A stretch of 64,000 bases of DNA from Pseudomonas oryzagri. GTDB taxonomy: Bacteria; Pseudomonadota; Gammaproteobacteria; Pseudomonadales; Pseudomonadaceae. The translations under genes were made by a program, and so were the position numbers. The stretch is from assembly GCF_020831405.1 (NCBI RefSeq), contig NZ_JAJHPU010000019.1, forward strand, positions 186,001 through 250,000, in the 5' to 3' direction. Shown piece by piece: positions 48,042 through 57,093 of the stretch (its first letter is position 1; each line of letters starts with the position of its first letter). The notes under the pieces are model-generated. The model saw only the letters and a program-made list of their open reading frames with translations. It had not been told where the DNA came from and made no database searches.

Positions 48042-50456
48042 ATGCCCACCTCCCCGCCCGAGCATCACCCGCACGCCCGCGCGCAAACTTCCGCAACGCC
48101 GCTGCGCGATCCGGTCTGCGGCATGACCGTCGACTCCGACAGCCCTCACCACATCGCCTACCAGGGCCAGCATTTCCACTTCTGCAGCCAGCACTGCCTG
48201 GACAGATTCCAGCGCGAGCCGCAACGCTACCTGCCCGCGGCTCCGGCGCAGCCCGCCGCACCCAGCGGGCACCACGGCCACGCGGGGCACACGGCCCACG
48301 CAGCAGCCGCCGCGCCGGTTCAGCCGGCGGACTCGACACCCGCCGGAAACGCCGGCACCGAATACACCTGCCCGATGCACCCGGAAGTGCGCCAGATCGG
48401 CCCGGGTACCTGCCCCAAGTGCGGCATGGCGCTGGAGCCGGTACTGCCCGAGCTGGAGGAAGAGGAAAACCCGGAACTGCGCGACTTCACCCGGCGCTTC
48501 TGGTGGACCCTGCCGCTGACCGTGGTCGTCACCCTGCTGGCCATGGCCGGCCACCGGCTGATGCTGTTCCACGGCGCCACCCAGAACTGGGTCGAGCTGG
48601 TCATCGCCACGCCGGTCGTGCTGTGGGCGGGCTGGCCGTTCTACGTGCGCGGCGTGCGCTCCATCGTCCAACGCAGCCCGAACATGTGGACGCTGATCGG
48701 CCTGGGTACCGCCGCCGCCTACCTGTACAGCCTCGCCGCCACCCTGGTGCCCGAGGCCTTCCCGGCGACCTTCCTGATGGACGGGCGCATCGGCGTGTAC
48801 TACGAGGCGGCGGCGGTGATCATCTCGCTGACCCTGCTCGGCCAGATCCTCGAACTCAAGGCGCGCTCGCAGACCTCGGCGGCAATCCGCGCGTTGCTCG
48901 GCCTGGCGCCGAAGACCGCGCGCCGGCTCAACGCCGACGGCAGCGAGGAGGACATCCCGCTCGCCCACGTGCACGTCGGCGACCGCCTGCGCGTGCGCCC
49001 CGGCGAGAAGGTGCCGGTCGACGGCCAGGTGCTGGAGGGCGAAAGCGCGCTGGACGAGTCGATGCTCACCGGCGAGCCCGTGCCGGTGACCAAGCGCGCC
49101 GGCGATACGCTGATCGGCGCCACCCTCAACACCCACGGCAGTCTGGTGATGCAGGCGCAGAAGGTCGGCAGCGCCACCATGCTCGCGCAGATCGTGCAGA
49201 TGGTCGCCCAGGCCCAGCGCTCCAAGGCGCCGCTGCAACGCCTGGCCGACGTGGTGGCCGGCTGGTTCGTGCTGGCGGTGATCGCCATCGCCCTGCTGAC
49301 CCTGCTGGGCTGGGGCCTGTGGGGACCGCAGCCGAGCTGGGTGTTCGGCCTGATCAACGCGGTGGCGGTGCTGATCATCGCCTGCCCCTGCGCGCTGGGC
49401 CTGGCCACGCCGATGTCGGTGATGGTCGCCACCGGCAAGGCCGCCACCAGCGGCGTGTTGTTCCGCGACGCCGCCGCCATCGAGCACCTGCGCAAGATCG
49501 ACACCCTGATCGTCGACAAGACCGGCACCCTCACCGAGGGCCGGCCGGCCTTCCACAGCGCTCTGGCCGCGCCCGGCTTCGCCGCCGACGAGGTGCTGCG
49601 CCTGGCCGCCAGCCTCGACCAGGGCAGCGAACACCCGCTGGCCCACGCCATCGTCGAACACGCCCGCGCCCAGGGGCTGGCGCTGGCCACGCCGCAGGCC
49701 TTCGAGTCGGCCTCCGGCATCGGCGTGCGCGGCCAGGTCGAGGGGCGTCGCCTGCTGCTGGGCAACACCACGCTGCTGCAGGAAGGCGGCGTCGCCGTCG
49801 AGCCCCTGCAGGCGCAGGCCGAGGCGCTGCGCGGCGAAGGCGCCAGCATCATGTATCTGGCGGCGGACGGCGCGCTGGCCGGCCTGCTGGCGGTGGCCGA
49901 CCCGCTCAAGCCGACCTCACGGCAGGCGGTCGAGCGTCTGCAGGCCGACGGCGTGACGGTGATCATGGCCACCGGCGACGGCCTGACCACCGCCCGCGCG
50001 GTGGCGCGCGCACTGGGCATCGCCGAGGTGCACGGCGAGGTCAAGCCGCAGGACAAGGAACGCCTGGCCGCCGCCCTGCAGCAGCAGGGCCGCCGCGTGG
50101 CAATGGCCGGCGACGGCATCAACGACGCCCCGGCGCTGGCCCGCGCCGACGTCGGCATCGCCATGGGCACCGGCACCGACGTGGCGATGAGCAGCGCCCA
50201 GGTCACCCTGGTCAAGGGCGACCTGCTCGGCATCCTGCGCGCGCGCAGCCTGTCGGTGGCCACCGTGCGCAACATGCACCAGAACCTGGCCTTCGCCTTC
50301 TTCTACAACGCCTTGGGCATCCCGCTGGCCGCCGGCCTCCTCTACCCGCTGACCGGCCACCTGCTGTCGCCGCTGATCGCCGCGCTGGCGATGAGCCTCA
50401 GTTCGGCGTCAGTGGTGGGCAATGCCCTGCGCCTGCGCCAGATACGCATCGATTGA
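48042..50456 (+). CDS. copA: Copper-exporting P1B-type ATPase
   Basis: 804 aa inner-membrane Cu pump. The N-terminus carries a YHS domain (DPVCGMTVD near residue 24, HFCSQHC near 45), a His-rich linker, and a heavy-metal-binding HMBD segment (YTCPMHPE and [10 protein letters not shown]) instead of CXXC MerR-type domains. The core has the metal-site [10 protein letters not shown], the phosphorylation site [18 protein letters not shown] and [10 protein letters not shown]. The arrangement suits the CopA/SilP-like group exporting Cu(I) or Ag(I). It is preceded by the DUF2933 gene and followed by a CueR-type promoter. It is not the copA oxidase at 59553. Confidence 0.92.
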   Translation: MPTSPPEHHPHARAQTSATPLRDPVCGMTVDSDSPHHIAYQGQHFHFCSQHCLDRFQREPQRYLPAAPAQPAAPSGHHGHAGHTAHAAAAAPVQPADSTPAGNAGTEYTCPMHPEVRQIGPGTCPKCGMALEPVLPELEEEENPELRDFTRRFWWTLPLTVVVTLLAMAGHRLMLFHGATQNWVELVIATPVVLWAGWPFYVRGVRSIVQRSPNMWTLIGLGTAAAYLYSLAATLVPEAFPATFLMDGRIGVYYEAAAVIISLTLLGQILELKARSQTSAAIRALLGLAPKTARRLNADGSEEDIPLAHVHVGDRLRVRPGEKVPVDGQVLEGESALDESMLTGEPVPVTKRAGDTLIGATLNTHGSLVMQAQKVGSATMLAQIVQMVAQAQRSKAPLQRLADVVAGWFVLAVIAIALLTLLGWGLWGPQPSWVFGLINAVAVLIIACPCALGLATPMSVMVATGKAATSGVLFRDAAAIEHLRKIDTLIVDKTGTLTEGRPAFHSALAAPGFAADEVLRLAASLDQGSEHPLAHAIVEHARAQGLALATPQAFESASGIGVRGQVEGRRLLLGNTTLLQEGGVAVEPLQAQAEALRGEGASIMYLAADGALAGLLAVADPLKPTSRQAVERLQADGVTVIMATGDGLTTARAVARALGIAEVHGEVKPQDKERLAAALQQQGRRVAMAGDGINDAPALARADVGIAMGTGTDVAMSSAQVTLVKGDLLGILRARSLSVATVRNMHQNLAFAFFYNALGIPLAAGLLYPLTGHLLSPLIAALAMSLSSASVVGNALRLRQIRID

Positions 50457-50463
50457 AAAGCCC

Positions 50464-50494
50464 TTGACCTTGCCACGAGGGCAAGGTCAAAGAT
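50464..50494 (+). promoter_or_regulatory. CueR-type (MerR family) promoter of the copper chaperone gene
   Basis: A perfect 11-bp inverted repeat, TTGACCTTGCC and GGCAAGGTCAA around ACGAG, contains the -35 TTGACC. The -10 AAAGAT follows a 19-bp spacer, the lengthened spacing typical of MerR-family activators. The cueR gene is not in the window. Confidence 0.88.
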
Positions 50495-50538
50495 GATCAC
50501 AAGGCCGGGCTGGACCGGCCACCTGCAAGGAGTTCACC

Positions 50539-50805
50539 ATGAGCACCATCGAACTGAACGTCCAGGGCATGACCTGCGGTGCCTGCGTGCGCCACGTCAA
50601 CGCCGCCCTGCAGCCGCTCGCCGGCGTGGAGGCGGTCGAGGTCGACCTGCAGGCCGGCCGCGTGCGCGTCAGCGGCGCCGCCGACGGCATGGCGCTGCTC
50701 GCCGCCCTCGACGACGCCGGCTACCCGGCACAACTGGCCACCCCGGCCACCGCAGCCAACCCGGCGAAAAGCGGCGGCTGTGGCGGCGGTTGTGGCTGCC
50801 ACTGA
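50539..50805 (+). CDS. copZ: Copper chaperone, HMA domain with Cys-rich tail
   Basis: 88 aa cytoplasmic Cu(I) carrier. The HMA domain has GMTCGACVRHV (CXXC) at the N-terminus and the GYPAQL end strand. A C-terminal extension, SGGCGGGCGCH, adds three Cys and a His, giving a second possible metal site not found in ordinary CopZ. The ribosome site AAGGAG is good. The CueR promoter lies 45-75 bp upstream. It probably hands copper to the P-type ATPase. Confidence 0.9.
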   Translation: MSTIELNVQGMTCGACVRHVNAALQPLAGVEAVEVDLQAGRVRVSGAADGMALLAALDDAGYPAQLATPATAANPAKSGGCGGGCGCH

Positions 50806-50829
50806 TCCCCTTCGCCCAGGAGTCCTCCG

Positions 50830-51276
50830 ATGAACAACCGACTGCGCATCGCCGCCCTCGCCTTCCTGCTGCTCGGCGGCGCGGCCCAGGCCGCCGACGA
50901 CCTGACCATCGACGTGCACCGCGACGCCAACTGCGGCTGTTGCAAGGAATGGATCAAGCACCTGGAGGCCAACGGCTTCGCCGTGCGCGATCACGTCGAG
51001 CCGGACATGAGCGCGGTCAAGCAGCGCCTGGGCGTGGCGCCGCGCCTGGCCTCGTGCCACACCGCAGTGATCGACGGCAAGTTCGTCGAGGGCCACGTGC
51101 CGGCGGCGCAGATCCTCGAACTGCGCAACCGCCCCGACCTGCTCGGCCTCGCCGTGCCCGGCATGCCGGCCGGCTCGCCGGGCATGGAGTACGGCGACCG
51201 CAAGGATGCCTACCAGGTGATCGGCCAGACCAAGGCCGGCAAGGATGTGGTGGTGGCCGACTATCCGGCCAAGTGA
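50830..51276 (+). CDS. DUF411 periplasmic metal-binding protein
   Basis: 148 aa. A signal peptide (IAALAFLLLGGAAQA) is followed by the DUF411 domain with NCGCCKEWIKHLEANGF near residue 37, where two Cys sites give CXCC metal ligands, and LASCHTAVIDGKFVEGH near residue 75. Members occur in copper resistance clusters (CopG-like). It follows copZ by 24 bp and is likely driven by the same CueR promoter, so cytoplasmic and periplasmic copper binders are co-produced. Confidence 0.85.
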   Translation: MNNRLRIAALAFLLLGGAAQAADDLTIDVHRDANCGCCKEWIKHLEANGFAVRDHVEPDMSAVKQRLGVAPRLASCHTAVIDGKFVEGHVPAAQILELRNRPDLLGLAVPGMPAGSPGMEYGDRKDAYQVIGQTKAGKDVVVADYPAK

Positions 51277-51330
51277 TCCCACCGCCTGAGCGGAGCCGGC
51301 AGCGCGTGCCCCTCGACCGCGCGGCGCCGC

Positions 51331-51837
51331 TCAGAGCAGCACCGGGCTGTCCGGCAGCTGGGTGCCGCCCTCGGCGCCGGCCGGATAGTTGAGGACCAGC
51401 AGACGGGTCAGCGCGCGGATGCCCTCCAGCGCGCCCGTCTCGTAGCGGCCGTCGTGGAAGGCCTGCTCCATGCCGTGACAGATGTCCTGCCAGTCCCGCG
51501 CGCTCACCCGCGCATCGATGCCGCGGTCGGCGACGATCTCCACGTCGCGCTCGGCGAGCAGCAGGTAGACCAGCACGCCGTTGTTGTGCTCGGTGTCCCA
51601 CACCCGCAGCAGGGAGAACACCTCGAGCGCTCGCTCGCGCGGCGTCTGGCCGCGCAGCAGCGCGGCCATCGGTAGCGCCCCTTCCACGGCGAAGCGGACC
51701 TGGCCGCCGTGCAGCCGCTCGCTGGCGGCGATCTCCGCGCGGATCGCCTCCAGAACGGCCGGCGCGAACGCCCGGCGCAGTTGCCAGGGGGTCACCGACA
51801 GGTTGCGGAGCAGGCGTCCGCCATCGCACTTCACCAT
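51331..51837 (-). CDS. TPM-domain protein, soluble type
   Basis: 168 aa with a TPM-type fold (AFAPAVLEAIRAEIAAS; HNNGVLVYLLLAERDVEIVADRGI). Unlike the upstream gene it has no signal peptide or Gly-rich tail. The start overlaps the stop of the previous TPM gene by seven bases (ATGGTGA). The lemA-TPM-TPM order is common in proteobacteria, and TPM domains are linked to membrane-protein quality control or acid-phosphatase activity, but the function here is unknown. Confidence 0.82.
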   Translation of the reverse strand: MVKCDGGRLLRNLSVTPWQLRRAFAPAVLEAIRAEIAASERLHGGQVRFAVEGALPMAALLRGQTPRERALEVFSLLRVWDTEHNNGVLVYLLLAERDVEIVADRGIDARVSARDWQDICHGMEQAFHDGRYETGALEGIRALTRLLVLNYPAGAEGGTQLPDSPVLL

Positions 51838-52676
51838 CGTCCCGACGCGCCTCCGCCGCCGAATCCGCCGCCACCCCCACCGAAACCGCCCCCGAAACCG
51901 CCCCCCGAGCGACCGCCACTGTGCCAGCCACCGCCCGGGCCGGCGCCGCCGCCGAGGAGCACGAACACGAAGGCCATTCCCCCGGCGACCAGGGCGATCG
52001 CCAGCGTTCCCGCCAGCAACCAGGACAGCACGCCCACCCCGGCGCCGCCCAGCAGGGCCGCCGGCAGGCGGCCGAACAGCGCGCGCAGCAAGCCGCCGAA
52101 GACGAACACCAGCATCATCAGCGGCAGCAACTGGGAGAAGTTACCCGACGGCCCGTCCGCCGCCTGGCGGGGTGGCGGCAAGGGCTCGCCGCGCACCACC
52201 GCGATCATGCGCTCGATACCGGCGTCGATGCCGGCGTAGAAGTCGCCCTGCTGGAAGCGCGGCACGATGATCTCGCTGATGATGCGCTTGGCGGTGGCAT
52301 CGTTGAGCGCCCCTTCCAGGCCATAGCCCACCTCGATGCGCAGGGTGCGGTCGTCGCGTGCCACCAGCAGCAGCGCACCGTCGTCCACCTTGCCGCGGCC
52401 CAGCCGCCACTGCTCGGCTACCCGCAGGGCAAACTGCTCGATGCTCTCCTCGCCGGTGGTGGGCACGATCAGCACGGCGAGCTGGCTGCCCTTCTCCGCC
52501 TCGAAGGCCGCCAGCTTGCGCTCCAGGGCGGCGACCTGGTCGCTGCTCAGCGTCCCGGTCAGGTCGGTGACCCGCGCGGTCAGTGGCGGCACCGCCACCG
52601 GCGCGGCCCAGCCCGGCAGGACCAGGCCGAGGAGCAGCGCCAGCAGGCCGGCGCGCGCGGCAGCGACGAGGTTCAT
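51831..52676 (-). CDS. TPM-domain membrane protein with Gly-rich tail
   Basis: 281 aa. A signal peptide (AGLLALLLGLVLPGWAAP) is followed by a TPM domain (residues about 30-160, with RVTDLTGTLSSDQVAALE and EVGYGLEGALNDATAKRII), two membrane helices (residues about 185-245) and a Gly-rich C-terminus with RSGGGFGGGFGGGGGGF. The start shares one base with the lemA stop (TGATG). It partners with LemA in an envelope function that is not well defined. Confidence 0.88.
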   Translation of the reverse strand: MNLVAAARAGLLALLLGLVLPGWAAPVAVPPLTARVTDLTGTLSSDQVAALERKLAAFEAEKGSQLAVLIVPTTGEESIEQFALRVAEQWRLGRGKVDDGALLLVARDDRTLRIEVGYGLEGALNDATAKRIISEIIVPRFQQGDFYAGIDAGIERMIAVVRGEPLPPPRQAADGPSGNFSQLLPLMMLVFVFGGLLRALFGRLPAALLGGAGVGVLSWLLAGTLAIALVAGGMAFVFVLLGGGAGPGGGWHSGGRSGGGFGGGFGGGGGGFGGGGASGRW

Positions 52677-53311
52677 CAGTAGCCCGGCTGCGGCTTGGCG
52701 GGCGGCGTCGGCTGGGCCGGCGGGGTGCCGAAGTCCACCCGCGGCGGGGTGGAGATGGCGCGCTCGTCCTCGACGGTGAAGTTCGGCTTGACCTTGAAGC
52801 CGAACACCATCGCCGTCAGGTTGGTGGGGAAGCTGCGCACCGTGACGTTGTAGTCCTGCACCGCCTTGATGTAGCGGTTGCGCGCCACGGTGATGCGATT
52901 CTCGGTGCCCTCCAGCTGGGCCTGCAGGTCGCGGAAGGCGGCGTCGGCCTTGAGCTGCGGGTAGTTCTCCGCCACTACCAGCAGCCGCGACAGCGCGCTG
53001 GTCAGCTGGCTCTGGGCGGCCTGGAAGCGGGCGAACGCCTCGGGATCGTCGACCAGTTCGGGCGTCGCCTGGATGCTGCCGACCCGCGAGCGGGCCTCGG
53101 TGACCTGCGTCAGCACTTCCCGCTCGTGGGCGGCGTAGCCCTTCACCGTATTGACCAGGTTGGGCACCAGGTCGGCCCGGCGCTGGTACTGGTTGATCAC
53201 CTCGGACCAGCTCGCCTTGACCTGCTCGTCGTTGCTCTGCAGGGTGTTGTAGCCGCAGCCGGAGAGGCCGAGGGCGATCACCACGAGCAGCAGGCTCCTC
53301 AGTTTGCGCAT
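52676..53311 (-). CDS. lemA: LemA-family lipoprotein
   Basis: 211 aa. The N-terminal segment SLLLVVIALGLSGCGYN has a clear lipobox (LSGC), so the protein is probably lipidated. The four-helix LemA domain follows, with DEQVKASWSEVINQYQRRADL, NLVNTVKGYAAHE and a Pro-rich C-terminus. The start at 53311 is seven bases after GGGAG; 53317 is an alternative. It is first in lemA-TPM-TPM. The family occurs widely and its function is unclear. Confidence 0.9.
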   Translation of the reverse strand: MRKLRSLLLVVIALGLSGCGYNTLQSNDEQVKASWSEVINQYQRRADLVPNLVNTVKGYAAHEREVLTQVTEARSRVGSIQATPELVDDPEAFARFQAAQSQLTSALSRLLVVAENYPQLKADAAFRDLQAQLEGTENRITVARNRYIKAVQDYNVTVRSFPTNLTAMVFGFKVKPNFTVEDERAISTPPRVDFGTPPAQPTPPAKPQPGY

Positions 53312-53413
53312 GTGCATTCTCCCGGAATGAGTGGGGGGCTGACATGCAGGTATAGCAGCCGGCGGCCGGCCGTGGCCTGAAGTAGGCCAATGCAAAGACG
53401 CGCGGCGCGGCGC

Positions 53414-54112
53414 TCAGGCCAGCAGGCTGCGGTCGAAGACGAATGCTTCGCCGCACGGCGGGCAGTGTTCGTAGACGGCCTGTGGCCGGCCCATCGGCGG
53501 CTGGTTCTTCTCGCCGGTGTCGCGGATCCAGCCCTGGCTCTTCATCTTTTCCAGCCGCCCGCGCAGGGTGGTGTGCTGCACCGCCTGCCCCAGGCAGGCG
53601 TCGAAGGCCGCCAGCGCCTCGCCGACGGTGAAGCGCGGTTCGAGCAGGTACAGCGGCAGTGCGGTGTACACCGCCTTGCCGGCCAGCCGCTCGGCCACCC
53701 GGCGCACCAGCTGGGCATGGTCGAAGGGCAGCGGGAAGCCGCCGTCGCGGACCTGGGCGAGCGGCACGAAGCGCAGATCGGCGTCGCTGCAGGTGGTCTG
53801 CGGCGCCAGCAGCGCCAGGTAGTAGGTGGTGATCGACCAGCCGCGCGGGTCGCGCACGTCGTTGCCCTCGGTGCCGACCTGCTCCAGATAGGCCGGCTCG
53901 ATATGCGCCTTGAAGGTCAGCGCCCGCGTCACCGCGTCCTCCAGGGTGCGGTCCTCCTGCAGGCCATTGATCAGCACGCCCGGCAGCGCCCACTTGCCGG
54001 GATAGGGGATCTCGTCACTGTCCGGACGGCGCTTGAGCAGCACCTCCAGACCGTCCGCGCCCAGGCGCAGCGCCACTATGTCCACGCTGGCCAGGATTTG
54101 TGCCGAATTCAT
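53414..54112 (-). CDS. nrtR: Nudix-related transcriptional regulator of NAD metabolism
   Basis: 232 aa. An N-terminal Nudix-like domain (VDIVALRLGADGLEVLLKRR, PGKWALPGVLINGLQEDRT) lacks a full catalytic Nudix box (REUXEE positions read RALTFKAHIEP), as expected of a sensor. A C-terminal winged helix follows (TALPLYLLEPRFTVGEALAAF, HTTLRGRLEKMKSQGWI). NrtR binds ADP-ribose and represses NAD salvage genes. The divergent pncA-pncB-nadE operon with a palindromic site supports this. The C-terminal CPPC pair is a minor oddity. Confidence 0.88.
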   Translation of the reverse strand: MNSAQILASVDIVALRLGADGLEVLLKRRPDSDEIPYPGKWALPGVLINGLQEDRTLEDAVTRALTFKAHIEPAYLEQVGTEGNDVRDPRGWSITTYYLALLAPQTTCSDADLRFVPLAQVRDGGFPLPFDHAQLVRRVAERLAGKAVYTALPLYLLEPRFTVGEALAAFDACLGQAVQHTTLRGRLEKMKSQGWIRDTGEKNQPPMGRPQAVYEHCPPCGEAFVFDRSLLA

Positions 54113-54210
54113 CCGTCCTCCCGCACGTCGATGTTATCCATCCGTATTCTGCCACTTTTTACGCAACAAGAAATAACCCCCTTGGCGGGCGTCGCCGGCG
54201 GAGCCTCTTT

Positions 54211-54268
54211 GTAGGGGCGAATTCATTCGCCTGCCGAGGCTACGCAGGCGAATGAATTTGCCGCTGCA
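54211..54268. repeat. REP-like palindromic unit (type A), copy 6
   Basis: The left arm GTAGGGGCGAATTCATTC is intact; the right arm GAATGAATTTGCCGCTGC is degenerate. It lies between nrtR and pncA. Confidence 0.7.
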
Positions 54269-54326
54269 GGTGGGGCACCCCCAGCCCGTGTAGCTGGCGT
54301 GGGCGCTATCTCTCTCCAACCAATGC

Positions 54327-54356
54327 TTGACTACTTATTTCACAAGGTGAAATATA
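54327..54356 (+). promoter_or_regulatory. Candidate NrtR operator and pncA promoter
   Basis: The 19-bp perfect palindrome TATTTCACAAGGTGAAATA (54336-54354) overlaps a promoter with -35 TTGACT (54327-54332) and a -10 such as AATATA (54351-54356). A repressor bound here would occlude RNA polymerase. NrtR, encoded next door, is the obvious candidate. Confidence 0.7.
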
Positions 54357-54384
54357 TAACCACACCCCAGCCGAGACCACGGCC

Positions 54385-55029
54385 ATGCGCATAGCCAGCT
54401 TCGATGTCGATGCCCAGAAAGGCTTCACCCCGCTCTGCCCCGACGAGCTGCCGGTGCCCGACGGCGACCAGATCGCCCCGGCGCTCAACCATCTGGCGAG
54501 CAAGGCGCAACTGCGCCTGGGCAGCAAGGACGCGCACAGCCCGGCGGCGGCCTGGCGGGTCGACAGCCATGCGCAGATGCTGCAGCCGCTGGACCTGGCC
54601 AACGCCGACCTGACCTGGGTCAGCCACTGCGTCGCCGGTACGCCCGGCTTCGAGCTGCTCGACGCGTTGCCGGCGCCAATGGACTATGACTTCTTCGTGT
54701 GGAAGGGCATCGAGCCGGATCTGCACCCCTACGGCGCCTGCTACCACGACCTCGCTGAGCGGCGCAGCACCGGGGCCATCGAGTTCCTCCGCCAGCAGGC
54801 GGTCGAGCTGGTGCTGGTCGGCGGCCTGGCGCTGGACTACTGCGTGCGCACCACCGCCCTGCAGCTGCGCCGCGCCGGGTTCGCGGTCGGCATCTACCTG
54901 CCGGCCTGTCGCGCGCTGGCCGAAGACAGCGGCCGCCGTGCGCTGGCCGAGCTGGAGGCCGCCGGCGTCGCCCTCTACCCCACCGCGCAGGCGCTGGACG
55001 CCGCCTTCGCCACCGTCCGGGAGCACTGA
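54385..55029 (+). CDS. pncA: Nicotinamidase
   Basis: 214 aa isochorismatase-like hydrolase converting nicotinamide to nicotinate. The catalytic Asp is in FDVDAQKGF (residue 9), the Lys in VWKGIEPD and the nucleophile Cys in [11 protein letters not shown] near residue 152. Metal ligands are present in SKDAHSPAA. It heads pncA-pncB-nadE, ending one base before the pncB start, and is probably repressed by NrtR when NAD-derived ADP-ribose is low. Confidence 0.93.
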   Translation: MRIASFDVDAQKGFTPLCPDELPVPDGDQIAPALNHLASKAQLRLGSKDAHSPAAAWRVDSHAQMLQPLDLANADLTWVSHCVAGTPGFELLDALPAPMDYDFFVWKGIEPDLHPYGACYHDLAERRSTGAIEFLRQQAVELVLVGGLALDYCVRTTALQLRRAGFAVGIYLPACRALAEDSGRRALAELEAAGVALYPTAQALDAAFATVREH

Positions 55030-55030
55030 A

Positions 55031-56245
55031 ATGGCCGAGAGCGTATTCGCCGAGCGCATCGTGCAGAGCCTGCTCGATACCGACTTCTACAAGCTGTCGA
55101 TGATGCAGGCGGTGCTGCACAACTATCCCAACGCCGAGGTGGAGTGGGAATTCCGCTGCCGCAGCGACGAGGACCTGAGCCCCTATCTGCCCGAGATCCG
55201 CCACCAGCTCGAGCGCCTCGAAGAACTCGCCATGAGCGCCGACCAGCTGGCCTTCCTCGAGCGCATCCCGTTCCTCACCGCCGACTTCCTGCGCTTTCTC
55301 GGTCTGTTCCGCTTCAACCTGCGCTATGTGCACACCGCCGTCGAGGATGGCCAGCTGGCGATCCGCGTGCGCGGTCCCTGGCTGCACGTGATCCTCTTCG
55401 AGGTGCCGCTGCTGGCCATCGTCAGCGAGGTCAGGAACCGCTATCGCTATGGCCAGGTCGCGCTGGAGCAGGTCGCCGAGCGCCTGTACGCCAAGCTCGA
55501 CGCGCTGCGCGAGGCCGCTTCGGCCGAGGAGCTGGCCGGCTTCCAGCTGGCCGACTTCGGCACCCGCCGGCGCTTCTCCTACCGCACCCAGGAAGAGGTG
55601 GTGAACATCCTGCGCCACGACTTCCCCGGCCAGTTCGTCGGCACCAGCAACGTGCATCTGGCGCGCGAGTACGGCCTGCGGCCGATCGGCACCATGGCCC
55701 ACGAGTGGCTGATGGCCCACCAGCAGCTCGGCCCGCGACTGATCGACAGCCAGCGCGCCGCGCTGGACTGCTGGGTGCGCGAGTACCGCGGCCTGCTCGG
55801 CATCGCGCTGACCGACTGCATCACCATGGACGCCTTCCTCGCCGACTTCGACCTGTACTTCGCCAAGCTCTTCGACGGCCTGCGCCACGACTCCGGCGAC
55901 CCGCTGGCCTGGGCGGAGAAGGCCATCGCCCACTACGAAAAACTCGGCATCGACCCGCTGAGCAAGACCCTGGTGTTCTCCGACGGCCTCGACTTCCCGC
56001 GCGCGCTGGCCCTGTATCGCCGCCTGCGCGGGCGGATCAACGTCAGCTTCGGCATCGGCACCAGCCTGACCTGCGACATCCCGGGGGTGACACCGACCAA
56101 CATGGTGATCAAGATGACCGCCTGCAACGGTCAACCGGTGGCGAAGATCTCCGACGCGCCGGGCAAGACCCAGTGCCGCGACCCGAACTTCGTCGCCTAC
56201 CTGAAACACGTGTTCCGCGTCCCCAACGCCCCAGAAGGAGCCTGA
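55031..56245 (+). CDS. pncB: Nicotinate phosphoribosyltransferase
   Basis: 404 aa enzyme making nicotinate mononucleotide from nicotinate and PRPP, with ATP. Conserved regions are [17 protein letters not shown] at the N-terminus, [18 protein letters not shown] near residue 180, HEWLMAHQQ (autophosphorylated-His region) near 220 and [11 protein letters not shown] near 340. It is tightly packed, one base after pncA and one base before nadE, so the salvage enzymes are made together. Confidence 0.95.
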   Translation: MAESVFAERIVQSLLDTDFYKLSMMQAVLHNYPNAEVEWEFRCRSDEDLSPYLPEIRHQLERLEELAMSADQLAFLERIPFLTADFLRFLGLFRFNLRYVHTAVEDGQLAIRVRGPWLHVILFEVPLLAIVSEVRNRYRYGQVALEQVAERLYAKLDALREAASAEELAGFQLADFGTRRRFSYRTQEEVVNILRHDFPGQFVGTSNVHLAREYGLRPIGTMAHEWLMAHQQLGPRLIDSQRAALDCWVREYRGLLGIALTDCITMDAFLADFDLYFAKLFDGLRHDSGDPLAWAEKAIAHYEKLGIDPLSKTLVFSDGLDFPRALALYRRLRGRINVSFGIGTSLTCDIPGVTPTNMVIKMTACNGQPVAKISDAPGKTQCRDPNFVAYLKHVFRVPNAPEGA

Positions 56246-56246
56246 G

Positions 56247-57074
56247 ATGAATCAACTGCAGCAACGCATCGCCGAAGACCTCGCCGTGGTGCCGCCCTTC
56301 GCCGATGCCGCCGCCGAGCTGGCGGAAATCGAGCGACGCAAGACCTTCATCAAGAATTGCCTGCGCGAGACCGGCCTCAAGGTGCTGGTGCTCGGCATCA
56401 GCGGCGGGGTCGACTCGTCGACCGCCGGGCGCCTGGCCCAGCTCGCCGTCGAGGAGCTGCGCGCGGAAACCGGCGATGCCGGCTACCGCTTCATCGCCGT
56501 GCGCCTGCCGCACGACAACCAGCACGACGAGGCCGACGCCCAGGCGGCCATGCGCTTCGTGGCCGCCGACGAGGAGCAGACGGTGAACATCGGCGACGCG
56601 GTGCGCGGGCTGGTCGACCAGGTCGCCGCGCTCGACCCGCTCACCCCCGGCCTGCGCGACTTCGTGGTCGGCAACGTCAAGGCGCGGGTGCGCATGGTCG
56701 CCCAGTACGCCATCGCCAACGCGCGCTTCGGCCTGGTGATCGGCACCGACCACGCCGCCGAGGCGGTGATGGGCTTCTTCACCAAGTTCGGCGACGGCGC
56801 CTGCGACCTGGCGCCGCTGACCGGGCTGGTCAAGGGCCAGGTGCGCGCCCTCGCCGCTCGCCTCGGCGCCCCGCACCAGCTGGTGCACAAGGTGCCGACC
56901 GCCGACCTCGAGGAGCTGCGCCCCGGCCGTCCCGACGAGGAGGCCCACGGCGTCAGCTACGCCGAGATCGACGCCTTCCTGCACGGCCAGCCGGTGTCGG
57001 AGCGCGCGGCGGAGATCATCCAGCGCACCTGGGCGAACACTGCGCACAAGCGCGCGCTGCCGAAGGCGCCCTGA
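56247..57074 (+). CDS. nadE: NH3-dependent NAD+ synthetase
   Basis: 275 aa enzyme that amidates nicotinate adenine dinucleotide to NAD+. The PP-loop [14 protein letters not shown] lies near residue 53, and [19 protein letters not shown] near residue 165 and [15 protein letters not shown] near 215 are family hallmarks. It is the short ammonia-dependent form without a glutaminase domain. The AGGAG site is embedded in the end of pncB. It completes nicotinamide salvage except for nadD, which is not in the window. Confidence 0.95.
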   Translation: MNQLQQRIAEDLAVVPPFADAAAELAEIERRKTFIKNCLRETGLKVLVLGISGGVDSSTAGRLAQLAVEELRAETGDAGYRFIAVRLPHDNQHDEADAQAAMRFVAADEEQTVNIGDAVRGLVDQVAALDPLTPGLRDFVVGNVKARVRMVAQYAIANARFGLVIGTDHAAEAVMGFFTKFGDGACDLAPLTGLVKGQVRALAARLGAPHQLVHKVPTADLEELRPGRPDEEAHGVSYAEIDAFLHGQPVSERAAEIIQRTWANTAHKRALPKAP

Positions 57075-57093
57075 GACTCGCCAGACCTGCCGG

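Noticed and set aside
47732-50467. 911-codon plus-strand frame overlapping the copper ATPase
   Set aside because: Arg/Pro/Gly-rich out-of-frame reading; the true frame carries all P-type ATPase motifs.
51277-51330. CTGAGCGG/CCGCTCAG inverted repeat between the DUF411 and TPM genes
   Set aside because: The loop is about 35 bases and no T run follows; evidence for a terminator is insufficient.
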